This document shows, piece after piece, positions 36,021 through 46,346 of a stretch of 64,000 nt of DNA. The DNA comes from Alitta virens (taxonomy: Eukaryota > Annelida > Polychaeta > Phyllodocida > Nereididae), in contig OW028574.1 of the NCBI GenBank assembly GCA_932294295.1, positions 53,504,797-53,568,796 of the forward strand. The letters run 5' to 3'. Below the pieces are notes generated by a model, which was given only the letters and a program-made list of their open reading frames with translations, was not told the origin of the DNA and searched no databases. The position numbers and the translations under genes are program-made. How positions within the stretch are numbered: position 1 is the first letter of the stretch; every line of letters starts with the position of its first letter.

Positions 36021-36047
36021 TGAGCCGTCCATATATATAGGTCAGTG
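36021..36047. repeat. right terminal inverted repeat of the P element
   Basis: 27 bp, the exact reverse complement of 32179-32205. It lies about 170 bp upstream of the transposase start codon, so it sits near the promoter. Confidence 0.95.
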
Positions 36048-36055
36048 GCAGAGAC
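36048..36055. repeat. right 8-bp target-site duplication of the P element
   Basis: GCAGAGAC, identical to 32171-32178 and immediately outside the right TIR. Confidence 0.95.
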
Positions 36056-36600
36056 TGACAGTTAAGGCTTAACAGACTGAGAATTTCAGACTTAACTTTT
36101 AATACATCAATTGCTTTTTCTGTACTATAATAAGGTGATTGCTGGCACAGATTTGGGGCACCTCCTTCATCTTCCTCATTAAAACTGTGGATATGATATC
36201 AATAAGAGAAGCAGTTGCCATTGCTTAATAATTCAAAATATGGTGTTATAAACACGATGTTGCACAATGCACAGGTCTTTCTGAAACAAGGTCTCAAAAA
36301 TGTTAACTTTCTCAAAACTGAAACCTCCCATATTTATATATGACACTTAGTTGTACCAATCCATATATTCAATATGATGTTAAGTTCCAGTAATATAACA
36401 TGAAGAACATGTCAACTATAACTGACATTGAGTTTTTGTAATTTAAGAAAATTACTTAAATCTGCTAGGTTAGTGACTATGTTCCCAGGGAGTATGTTAT
36501 AATAATTTTTACTCTCAATAATGCATATAAGGTATTTATTGTAAAGCACAATTATGTGTAAATCATTCAACCAAAATTGCATAATGGCGCAAAGGTTTAA

Positions 36601-36774
36601 ACAAAAGCATTTTCTCCAAAAAGAAGATATATATTGGTTAGCAAAAAAATTTTAAAATTGATTTGAGCTTTCCAGCCGATAAATTGAAAATAACTGAGTT
36701 TAGACTGACTTATAGTCAAAAGTTTAACTAATACACCAAAATTAAACAATAAATTGATACCAGAAAATGATATC
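36601..36774. other. short non-coding gap
   Basis: AT-rich sequence between the 5' part of the minus LINE and the NADAR fragment. Nothing recognised. Confidence 0.4.
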
Positions 36775-37145
36775 TCAGACAGACAGTTGCACTCCCACAG
36801 TCATTAAAATTGACCCAAAGACATTTTGGCCAGGCCATTTGTCTTTCACTCCATTGTTAGTGTCATACAAAGGTAAACCAGTTCCCCAGTACTTGTGTTT
36901 GCTTGCTTCTGCAAGAATGGTGTTTCCTGTGCAAGCAACACTAAAGTAACTGTGTCACCAATACGTTTGCATTCCGCAGGTTTGTCTGCATCCAATATTC
37001 TTTGAGCTGCATCTGCTGACTCTGCATAGTGGGCTTTTTCATACTGAAAGTACTGCTCTACTGAGTGAAATGTTTTGTTGTCAATCTCGATTTCAGTCAT
37101 GTAAAAATTTGACAAAGGTGTGGCAAAGGTGTGGACGCCTTGCTT
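36775..37145 (-). pseudogene. NADAR-domain fragment with internal deletion
   Basis: The minus strand reads TPLSNFYMTEIEIDNKTFHS then VEQYFQYEKAHYAESADAAQ and RILDADKPAECKRIGD, the N-terminal half of a NADAR (YbiA-like) domain. After a switch of frame it resumes as TGNTILAEASKHKYWGTGLP, then LYDTNNGVKDKWPGQNVFGS and ILMTV, the C-terminal half (TG-LvEas--YWGtGl, WpGqN). The middle of the domain (usually about 40 residues with a W and a KF--N box) is missing, and about 10 unrelated residues sit in its place. NADAR enzymes act on ADP-ribose-linked or related N-glycosidic substrates. This copy cannot encode a full domain. No start codon or intron signal is evident, and the neighbours are transposons, so it is read as a decayed copy moved or trapped among repeats. 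Confidence 0.75.
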
Positions 37146-37948
37146 TGTATTTTTATGATTAATTTAAATTTATTTATACAGTCAAATTCCTTACTGCCCC
37201 ACTATCCTCCAATGCTCCCCCTCTAGGATTCTTGTAGCCCTGAATTCACCCAGACCTCTGCGAAAAGGGCGAGGAGATCTGCATTCACATGATGTCCTCT
37301 GGAGTTTAATTACCAAGCCTATGAAATTTACTACAAACTTTAAGGTCTTGCTGGGACATCCTACACATTCACACCTCGAGATATATCAGTGAAATTTCTA
37401 GAAGTTAGTAAAAATGTAATGCATAGAAGTTAGTCAAAACTAGAATTTAATCAAAATGGCTAAAAAGTCAGCTGCTTTTTGTACGGTTCCTTCAGTGAGG
37501 TGGCCTCCATGATGAGTTGATATCATTGAAAAGTGCTTTAGTCACCTGTCGAGATGTGAGCTGTCTCGCGTTTAGCATAAGGGTACTCTTTAATTCCTGG
37601 GATTCTCACCATGGCTACTGACTATGGTTATACAGAACCATTAAATAATAAAAAGCCACTTGAAAATTTAAAAACACAATTTTTTTTTGGTTCTCAAATG
37701 TGATTACAATGTTGGCTAACTTTTGGATTGTGTCTATTATGACTGACCCCTCCACAATCCCCCCCCCCCCCCATTTTCAATCGATATTCCATTAGTAAGG
37801 ATGCATAACTTATTAGACATGAGAGGTCAGTCATTTATAATTGTCAAATGACTAAGGTCTTAATCAAAATCATTTTCAGTGCTGCAGCAATTGCACTGTA
37901 GACATACGTTCAGATTTATTATTAATTACTATTATCACCGTGTGTTTT
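37146..37948. other. non-coding stretch with poly-C tract
   Basis: No gene is seen. A C run of about 14 lies at 37760-37773 and a G run of about 14 at 37978-37992. Confidence 0.45.
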
Positions 37949-38320
37949 CTACACCATTAGCTGCCAGCTATACAGGAGGGGGGGGGGGGGGGAGGTATTA
38001 ATACTATATATTGCACTGCTGGTCCTTTTATAAATTTGAGGGGATCCATTTTCTTTCTTTTCAAGAGTCAGACCCCCAAATAACCAAGTGGATTTCTGGA
38101 GCCGCCATTTCTCTTTCTGCAGGCGCCACATTACCTGGTTAGTTATTCCAGCAATGCACCAAGCCAACAGACGCTCATGGAATGTCATTGCATCAACAGC
38201 ATGGTGTCCACGACTGCATTTAGCACATTGCACTGGACGTTCGCTTTTTTTCTGCTCCACATACCGCCAAGTAAGCAAGAGCCTTTTGTATATTTTTTCT
38301 TCAAGTGTTGTGAAGCTCAT
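37949..38320 (-). other. unrecognised ORF, possible exon
   Basis: An open frame beginning ATG at 38320 reads MSFTTLEEKIYKRLLLTWRY, then QCAKCSRGHHAVDAMTFHER and LLAWCIAGI. A possible donor (CAG/GTAATG) follows TNQ at about residue 62, after which the frame becomes repetitive (WRLQKEKWRLQK). The CxxC-xxx-HH pattern hints at a zinc-binding fold. I do not recognise the family. It may be a transposon-derived or host exon fragment, and no partner exon was found. Confidence 0.25.
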
Positions 38321-38396
38321 TGATTTGAGAAGTATGAAATATTTTTAGTTATTAATAATTTACGTCATTATTTTTCAAATCTCATTTGGTTCAGTA

Positions 38397-39447
38397 TCAC
38401 TGGGGTAAAGCTGCATGGATAACTGCAGTTACCCGATCACGAAATGGCTGACCACATTTCAATCGACTGTTGTTCAAGCTGATTATGAGATATCAGTGAT
38501 TTCTACTTCATCATTATCTAATTATACACCCACGGTTGAGTTTTTTATCATAACGGATTGTAGTGATTATCATTATACGACTACAGCTATTTTGGGCTAT
38601 ATCAATTTCATTTAAATATATTTGTATTCAAAAGTTAGTGTATAAAAAATTTAAAAATGAATGTTGTCTAATCATTTGGACACTTCAAAACACTTAATAT
38701 TTTTCTGTTTTTTTCTTTGTTTTGTTTTTTGCTTTATGTCACTTTTTCTTTAATTATTTTCTTAAGGGATCATATTTACTGTCCTGAAATCACATGTGCT
38801 CAACAACCATGCCAATATATCGAGTTACAGATGGTTGGTCGGAGGGAAGAGCCTCATTTTCCTCATGTTTTGCTGGTGGGAATTAAGTGGAGAGCCATAA
38901 GGTTCTGAATGAGTTTGTCCCTTATGACCTAAAAACATTCAAAGTCGTCCATTGTGAACTCATTCAAGGTCTTCCTTTAAGGTATATTACCTGTAGTTCC
39001 ATGAGCTTAGCATCAAGGGACCTGATGTTATCATGTCTGGTCGACAGTCAGACAGAGAAGTGAAAAGGAGGCACAAACTGACCGACATGCAGACCATAGC
39101 AATACCCTGGTTCATATACATGGCCAAGGGTTATAAAAACTATAATGCAAGATCAAAAAAGCACCATAGTGACTATTTATAGCTGGTGTTTGAAAACTTG
39201 TGGCCACGACTGTAAGATCTTATTAGCAAAACTCCATTTGATCACATTTGAGACCTGGTACAGTTGTCTATTTCACAGGGAAACCACTGGATTTTGAGAA
39301 AAGTGGAAGGGCAGATTTTTTTTTATATTGAGGTGCTCGATTTGAAATGTCTCATTACGAAGAAGTTAACTTAAATTCAGCTAAAATGCTGGGGTAAGTG
39401 TACTGGGATCGGTAACTGCAGTTACCTGTGCAGCTTTGTCCCAGTGA
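38397..39447. mobile_element. inverted-repeat DNA element, about 1051 bp
   Basis: The left end 38397-38438 (TCACTGGGGTAAAGCTGCAT onward) is matched in reverse complement by the right end up to 39447. About 33 of 41 bases agree, including a shared GTAACTGCAGTTACC-like core. AGTA flanks both sides (38393-38396 and 39448-39451), a possible 4-bp target duplication. No transposase ORF is seen. Confidence 0.65.
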
Positions 39448-40015
39448 AGTATACTGCGTGGCATGACTCAAAATGTTGAGGACAGAATAACAACTCGTTG
39501 GCTTCAAAACCTTTATTGATCAGAATACATTACACATGAATCAATAATACTAATTGTCATATATCATAAATTGCTCTTTTTGGTATCTTTATTGCCCCAT
39601 TGAAAAATCCATGCTATGATTTTTACTTTATGAACTTAGCATCTCTTTTATTATCATTGTCTTCACAGTGGGGGTTAATAATTATATTACTTCTTTTCAT
39701 GGTATAATTGTCATATTTTGCTAGTCACCTATCTACGAGACAGGAAACTGTAAAACATCAGACTTTGATGGCTTTGCCAACTTTTTCGTGAGACAAAAAT
39801 TATGTTGCTTTAGGGCCATTTCCGTTGAGCAAATTCTATTAGCGGTGTGCAAATTAACACATAGAAGCTTGTACGCGTATCTGTCGCCATTTGGTGGGAT
39901 GCCACGAAGCTTTTAAATTTTAAATCAACTTTCATTATTTGAATTAGGTCTAGTCGTGTCGTGGACTGTACAGATACTCCAATCTTTGATTGTATATTCA
40001 AGTTATACATTGTTA
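39448..40015. other. non-coding stretch
   Basis: No gene or clear repeat is seen between the two inverted-repeat elements. Confidence 0.45.
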
Positions 40016-40898
40016 AAGGGGAGAGTGGGGAACAATGAGACACTTTGTTTTTCTTTTCAATCATATAAAAAATTATAAAATCAGGACATAACTAGCTTCC
40101 TACCTCAGATGTAGGTTATATTATTGGACATAATTTCCAGCAGTTTCAGGTTCCTACCTTTCAACACAATGTCAATGCCAGTCATTTGTCTCATTGTTCC
40201 CACTGGTGGGGTACTGTGAGACAAGCTGAGTGGTAGAGTGAGACATGGCCTAATAGTACAACAAATATGCTTAATGTCTGCAAATTCCCTTATGTTAGGC
40301 AGGAAGTGCCTCATATTGTTTCAGTGGTACTGGTCTGAAACTTAGCAGGTTTTTTACCAGCAGCCAGAGGCAGATGTAATTTATGAAATGGTAAGGTTCA
40401 AAGTCCACACAATGTTACGCATCGTCCACTTGGCCTGGCATAAAACATTGGTAGATGGTACAACCAATCCAATTTGTCATGGAACCGACATTCAACTGAT
40501 GCATTGGATTAACATTGTCTCACCCTGCCCCACTCATGCTTTGTCTCACTCTTCTCCATGCTGTTTTTAATATGAACTTGTGACCATCTGAGGTTCATAT
40601 GGCTACAGCACTGTTTATTAATATGTGGAATTAAAGACCAGTATCAAAGGTTTTGTATACTACTGGAGGATTCCATTATCTTGAAATACTGGAGAAAAAT
40701 ATTAAAAACTACTGTGGATAAAAAAAAAAAATTACTTTAATTGGTGTAAAACCCAAAAAGTAATTTCAGACACCACATGCAGTTAATGGAACATTTTAGT
40801 GGTTTTGTAGTGTTGATCCAAATCCCTAAAGGGCAATTTTATAAACTTCATTGTGTTGAAACTAGGGGACTTGTCTCACTGTTCCCCACTCTTCCCTT
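40016..40898. mobile_element. inverted-repeat element with GAGTGGGGAACAATGAGACA ends, about 883 bp
   Basis: The left end, aaggggagagtggggaacaatgagaca, is matched at the right end in reverse complement by a sequence ending cccactcttccctt. About 24 of 27 bases agree. The same motif occurs face to face inside (gtctcattgttcccac/gtggggtactgtgagaca, 40187-40223) and again near 40520-40560. This suggests two nested or dimeric copies. The target duplication was not resolved. Confidence 0.6.
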
Positions 40899-41209
40899 CA
40901 GCGTTGTTCTAACAACATTTTGTTGTGATCTATAGATATCAACTGTGCATCTATTATGCATTGTGATTTTTTGTTAATACTTTTCAATGCATAAAATTGG
41001 GAATTTACATAATCTGCCAGTGCAGACTGAGATATCCCACGGGAAACAATTTTTAATCAATCATTGGTTTTGGTATATGTTTTCTGTTTCATTGTGTTAA
41101 TGTATATTTATTGATCGTTATCTTTTAGAGTCACGTGCTGAGTGTTGGTCAATGATTGATTTCTGTGGATATGTTCGAATTCTATTCTATTCTATATGAG
41201 CAGCTGTCA
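40899..41209. other. non-coding stretch
   Basis: Nothing recognised. Confidence 0.4.
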
Positions 41210-41575
41210 GAGAAAGACGTTATGATGAGGTGATAAGTAGATTCCACACTATATTACACATTAACCCCAAGGGTGGGGGTGTATAACTTGCCCCAGCATA
41301 AACACCAAGAACAAGAAACCAACAACCTTTAGGCCATTGTGTGTCGTGCTTTGACAATTTGACATGCATCAAGCTGAGATGTAGCTCATGAAGACAGACA
41401 GACAGACAGACAAAGACATTTATTTACACAAAGAGACACACATTTCATATACAGACATTGTTTGAAACATACATAGACAAACAGACAAATAAACAAGTAA
41501 AGAACGTCTGGCCGGGTTTCAAACCTTGGACCTTGAGCAGAGCTGGCCAATACGATAACTGACTAAAACCCTGTT
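41210..41575 (-). mobile_element. tRNA-derived SINE, family B, interrupted by (GACA)n
   Basis: It shares cacattaaccccaagggtggg, ccccagcataaacacc and aagctgagatgtagctcatgaag with the 5.1-kb copy, and the head block ttggaccttgagcagagctggccaata near 41525-41552. A (gaca)n run and a tail-like segment at 41394-41510 separate body and head. Confidence 0.65.
41394..41413. repeat. (GACA)n microsatellite
   Basis: About five gaca units inside the SINE copy. Confidence 0.85.
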
Positions 41576-41960
41576 CCCACCTTGCCGAACTGCTTCCCGA
41601 ACTTCTACGAACTACTAGGTCGTAAAAGTTCATAGCTTATCTTTGGAGTTCGTCTGAGGCTACTACAATTTTTGGGAGTGTTCAAAAATCATCATAGGAG
41701 TTCGTAGATAGATCGTAGCACTTCTGCGAAGTTCGTAATTGGTCGTACAAGTTTGTAGAAGTTCGTAGGCACGTCGCAGGAGTTCGTATTGAGATCGTAG
41801 CTGATCCTAGCAGTTCGCCACACTTCTAGAAAAAGGTTCGTGGAAATGAGAAGATTATGCTTATTAGAAATTAAACCAATTTTCAGATGACTCTGGCGAA
41901 CTGCCAGGAAGTTTGTTCACTCCGAATTGGTCATAGTTCGTCGCAAACTTCGTAGCAGTT
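41575..41960. repeat. cluster of short GTTCGTAG-type motifs, possible Harbinger-like MITE
   Basis: The motif agttcgta(g) and its partner gatcgtag recur roughly every 20-30 bp over 380 bp: near 41625, 41648, 41698, 41731, 41760, 41784, 41810 and, partly inverted, 41900-41965. The left end (ccctgttcccaccttgccgaac) and right end (agttcttgtacgtgtagtcaagtgtgacatt) are weakly symmetrical. No ORF. Related in style to 12155-12465. Confidence 0.5.
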
Positions 41961-42409
41961 CTTGTACGTGTAGTCAAGTGTGACATTACTTAAACTTAAT
42001 AAGCCTGTTTTAGGCCTTACAATTTGCTATCTTAATTGTAGTGACCCACTGCATACCTACTGTAGTCCTTTAGTTCGTGCATATAAAATCAAAATCACTG
42101 TCATGTCATTTATTTAGGCAATATGTTTTCATGTAGTGGTTCATGTCAAAAATAATATATAATAATTGTCAGTTTCGTGAGTGGGCGAACCATTAAATTC
42201 GACAAATTGACACGTCATGCAAATATATTGGTAACCATCTGCATGTAACATTTATGGCCTAATAGTGACTTGACCATAAGTGTAAAGTATAAGTGCACGA
42301 ATTTAGTCTGCTTAAAAATACTGTGATCTTAATTGTGAGGTGGTCTTAATTGTGATGTGATTTAAGCATGAATATTAGCCTACTTTTGCATAAAAATAGT
42401 CATAGACAG
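41961..42409. other. non-coding stretch
   Basis: No gene is seen. The phrase gtggtcttaattgtga recurs locally near 42330-42355 and resembles 3630-3660. Confidence 0.4.
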
Positions 42410-42451
42410 ACAGATAGATAGATAGATAGACAGATAGATAGATAGATAGAC

Positions 42452-42493
<42 letters not shown>
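42410..42493. repeat. (GATA)n microsatellite, about 84 bp
   Basis: gata units with regular cagata interruptions, pure at the right end. Confidence 0.95.
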
Positions 42494-45093
42494 TTTAAGT
42501 CTCATATCATCAAATAAATTAATACAAGTAGGCCTATAAAACATAAAATTGCAGATGACCCATTCTAAAAAGAATTAAGAGAAACCATGAAAACTTTAAT
42601 TCTAAAACCCCGATCTATTTTAAATCTACATCTTGATGTGGTCTTAGTGGTAAAGTGGTCTTGTGGACGTAGTTTGGTTGTAGGTAATTGGGCGATTGCC
42701 AATGACATGTAATTAACGTACCACTTTGAAGTGAATATCGCAAACAAAGTGTAATCGATTTAGCGCTTGGTAGAATTACTAGAAATGGACTTGGAGAAGG
42801 AAACCGAGTCCATATTTGTTCATCTCTTAAGTAATTTTTCATTTGTCTACTAATGTCGAATACTTTTTATTAGTAAGTGCGCTGAGGCTGAACGTCGTTT
42901 TACGCTTGGTTTAACCACTTAAGGTAGAGTAATGGACCTATATATTAGTTCCATTACTCTATTACTCCATTACATTCGTATAGTGTCAAAACAAAGAAGA
43001 AATATAATTTCTTAGTTGATATAAGAAATAAATCACCGACATATCTCTTGGAATGCCGTGTTGCCATCAGCTGTAGAAAATGTATTGTTCTTCAGATCCT
43101 TAAATAGCAATTGTTTACATTCTTGAGTTGTTTGAAAAATAATGTAGCACTATACGCGAGATGTAAACAAACTCATTAAATGCTTTTCCATAAAGTTTCT
43201 TATTTTACATCTCGAACATTAACTCTGGTATTTTGCAGATTTTGATAAGAAATCAAGACCGCATCGGCGACAAGCTTTAGGTTATGACATCACTAAAGAT
43301 GATAACAATACAGATAGGCCTAGTACTGCAAAAGGCCGAATTAAGACCAACCCTCAATAAAGACTGAATATTTAGCATTTTCTTGTCATTGCACTTGTTA
43401 CAAATAGTAGTTTCTTTTTACTATAGTCAGCCATGGCAATTTAAGAATTTTTTTTCTGGTAAGCATCTTATTTTAATAAGTATTTGTTTCAAGAAAAATA
43501 AATATTACTAAAAAGTCATTGCAAAATGATGTACAGCTACAGTTAGTTGTGCACATTTTCTACCATTCTTTGGTTTCTAAAGCGGACCTCTCTGGGGTTT
43601 CCTCTAGATCTTAAAACTAGGTCACAGAGAAACACTGGGCTTGTTCGTGATGTGAGATTGACAGAAACTCCACAGCAGATTAAACAGTCCATTATGTTAT
43701 TGCAAAAGTATATGATGATAAACGCAATGCCAGAAATGCACCTTATTACATGTTGAAGTTGAACTATTTTGAAACTTAAAGAATAACTGTTTAATTTTCC
43801 ACAGAGGCATTTGGGTCTAATTCAGGCAAATTGAAATAACGAAGGGCGTTACATAGGATTTTCTTTTTCTCTGTGATGCCTAAATATGTAATATATGAAC
43901 ACACCTTTTTTTAATGGTCGGCAATGAATTATAGAACATTTTATTCTTTGGTGTTATAAATAAACTGCAGAAAATACTTTGAACATTCAGTTGAAACCAT
44001 TGAACAGGTGTAGTGTCTGGAATTGCCTGTTAAGCACCAAGAAAGGCAATTTGAAAAACTTTACTGAGAGCAGCAAAATAATTATTCATCAAATGATTCT
44101 TGATTTTCTTTGCAGATAATGGTGTTCATTAAATCAAAATGCTTCCTCATGGGACATTATTGGGTTTTTTAAACTCCTATTCATCCGCTCAGATAAAGTG
44201 GAATGAAATTCAGTGAATACTTTTTTTCTGCGAGAAATCTGATACAGTAACTGATTCTGGGAGATTTTCTTTACATTTAAAAAATGACAGACACATTGTA
44301 AATATACCCCTCGGCAAATCTATAAAATTGAGAGCAATCAAACATAAAAGCATTGATTCAACTTTCAGAGTTCGAAAAAATTAATTGTGTAGGCACCAAA
44401 ACGTGTGTCTTTCTCTGTAACAAGTTGAGTTTTTGGGTGATGCGAATGATGTATGAAAAATCCAATGAATTTAGGTAACAAGTTGTTGCAGTAATACGTG
44501 TAAATAAAATGGACAAAATACATATCTAAAGTGTTCTGAACATGAGTCATTGACTATAAAATTGCAGTGTACTGTACAGATTTTTTAAAAACTGGAATGT
44601 CAGTGTAAATAGTAAACTTTACTTACTCCATTATGTCATTGGAAAGACGGGAATACCCAAGTTTTATTTTTACTGACACGACTGTTGCTTTCATCGATCA
44701 TGAAGTTGGGCTTTGATTTATTGACAACATGTCTGTCCAGTTAATGCTGATTTATGTATGCTATATAATATGAATTATTTGAGCGAAATATACGTGGACA
44801 TTCGTTTTGAATCCTACTGTACAATATGTAGCATGGTAGCAATACAATGTGTATAGTATTTGTCTAGCTCAGTACAAGTTCTAAACTAAAAGCCGTCTAT
44901 TATGACAGGTTCTCACGAAGTAGCAATTACAAAAGGTTGAGCTCCTCTTACCAAAACTTTTTTTTACACAATTAGCCCCTGGCTGAAATGAATACCAGGG
45001 TAATGGAAGGAACATTATCAGTTACTTACTTTCTTGCATGTTAGTGCAACGTGCCATCCAAGATACATCCACTAAAACATCTTGCTTGGAGTC
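42494..45093. other. non-coding stretch
   Basis: No recognised gene. The 69-codon frame at 43547-43756 has no family resemblance and no convincing splice sites. It may include the 5' intron or upstream region of the receptor gene that starts to be readable at 46922. Confidence 0.4.
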
Positions 45094-45100
45094 ATATAAC

Positions 45101-46280
45101 CATGGAGCCACCAGAACCGCCAGAACAGGAGAGAACAGTGAAAAATGCTATAAAATAATTCTGTGATTTAATGTGTTTTTCATTGGATTAGCCAGAGAAA
45201 CCAGGCCTTTTTCATTCAAACTTGGCGCCTTTTATGAGCTATTAATGACTCAGTGGAACCCTTTGATGTAATCACTGTCTCGCCCCTTGCTGCTTAGGCA
45301 AGCTGTGAATTTCAAAATTCCCGGGTCTTCTGCAGGGACTGTCCAGTAAAGGGGGTGCATTTTTGTTTATATAAACAGTTTGTTGTACTTCTGCCAGACA
45401 TTCATGTGGTAGACCTTTAAATACTGAACAAGGCATAACTTTTCCCATTAAAATTGTCCAACTATTCACTGAGTTATGACAAATAAAAGCAAAAAATGAG
45501 TTAAATAGGCAAGTTAATCACTTGTTTTTCATTTTAAGATTATAGCAACTTCCACAAGAGATCGCAAAATGAAAATAACTATATCTAAAGTAAATATGTA
45601 GATTGTGAATAACAGCATGGTTTATTGGTGTGTCTAGTTGCGACATAGTGTCAAAATAATGGATTTAATAATTCATCTTTTCCCCATTTTCTGTTGTCAA
45701 CTATGAAGATGTAGCATGTGGTTTTGGCATTGCTATCTCTAACAATATAAAAATATTGCTGTTCAGCCAGCCACCATCATAAAAAAATTAAAACAAAAAT
45801 TTTTTCTTAAAGGTGAATATCAATTGTAGCTTTTAATTATTTAATTATTATATAATAACATATTACCTTGCCCATTTAGCGATACATGATATTGGTTAAA
45901 GATTAGTGTTTAATGTTACAAAAACAAATTGATTAAAACATATAGATGACAAATTTATAAACATATGCAAGGCTGTCAGTTGTTAATGCCAAGTTATTTT
46001 AGCTACCAAGGTAATTTTATTCACTAAGTACGCTTAGTTTACCTTATTTTCTTAATATTATGTAAATTCTCACTCACAACCGATTATTTAACTTTGACTT
46101 TTTGTCTTTTTTGACATAATGAATATAGTCAAAAATGGGGAAAACAAGGGTAAAGGGGTGAAATTCCACTGAGCAGAAGTTTATTGTACCCCCAATTAGC
46201 ATGGTCATAAAAGTGTGAGCGAGCCAGTGATTCTTCTTTTGATCTACAAGACTGTTCTCTCCTGTTCTGGTGGCTCCATG
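45101..46280. mobile_element. 1180-bp TIR element with 7-bp TSD (copy B of the family at 30818)
   Basis: The left end is CATGGAGCCACCAGAAC followed by an extra 9 bp (cgccagaac) and AGGAGAGAACAGT. The right end is the reverse complement without the extra 9 bp. ATATAAC is directly repeated at 45094-45100 and 46281-46287. The interior shares ttcaaacttggcgcctttta, cattggatta and aatcactgtctcg with copy A at similar offsets from the left end. No ORF of note. The ends share CATGGAG with copy A but then differ. Confidence 0.8.
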
Positions 46281-46346
46281 ATATAACAGTTGGTATAGCG
46301 GTTTATGGCTTTTTTGTGTACAGCAACATCACCTAAGACCGAAATG

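Larger units (their letters stand above)
32179..36047 (-). mobile_element. complete P element (THAP9-type) DNA transposon, 3869 bp
   Basis: The ends are perfect 27-bp inverted repeats (32179-32205 and 36021-36047) beginning CACTGACCTATATATATGGA. The 8-bp target duplication GCAGAGAC flanks both sides (32171-32178 and 36048-36055), the length known for P elements. A subterminal inverted repeat matches 19 of 20 bases (32233-32252 and 35952-35971, core CCGCCATCTTA). Inside is an unbroken three-exon transposase gene on the minus strand. Intact TIRs, a perfect TSD and an open gene indicate recent insertion and possible activity. The insertion lies within the endonuclease of the older minus-strand LINE. 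Confidence 0.95.
28140..36600 (-). mobile_element. minus-strand CR1/jockey-like LINE, broken by three insertions
   Basis: LINE ORF2 pieces on the minus strand read in order from high to low coordinates: pre-EN and start of EN at 36056-36190 (STEKAIDVLKVKSEILSLLS then LNCQSL); EN continued at 32019-32178 (RAKFSQLQVYVKQFE, ISVIAVQETWLSNDY); EN end at about 30700-30810 (HGGVGFCLKDTY); EN-RT linker at 30065-30337 (SDWITQGIVYSIKFRDKMYQ); RT at 29480-29765 (YGFRRNHSTEHAAMEIVDRI, HSKSFDTLDHEILLCKLEYY); RT end at 28506-28904 (NRKQYV, TGVPQGSIMGPLLFIIYLND, LSINGSKTKAMLFH). The breaks correspond to the P element (32179-36047), a TIR element (30818-32011) and a foreign LINE end (about 28917-29455). YADD is replaced by YAYN and frameshifts are present, so it is dead. 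The 5' and 3' ends are approximate. Confidence 0.85.

Noticed and set aside
36903..36960. A 32-base intron inside the NADAR fragment explaining the frame change
   Set aside because: It is too short for a spliceosomal intron and would not supply the roughly 40 missing residues of the domain.
43547..43756. Signal-peptide exon of the glutamate receptor
   Set aside because: The frame begins MCTFSTILWFLKR, but no convincing donor in the right phase follows and the rest shows no amino-terminal-domain resemblance.
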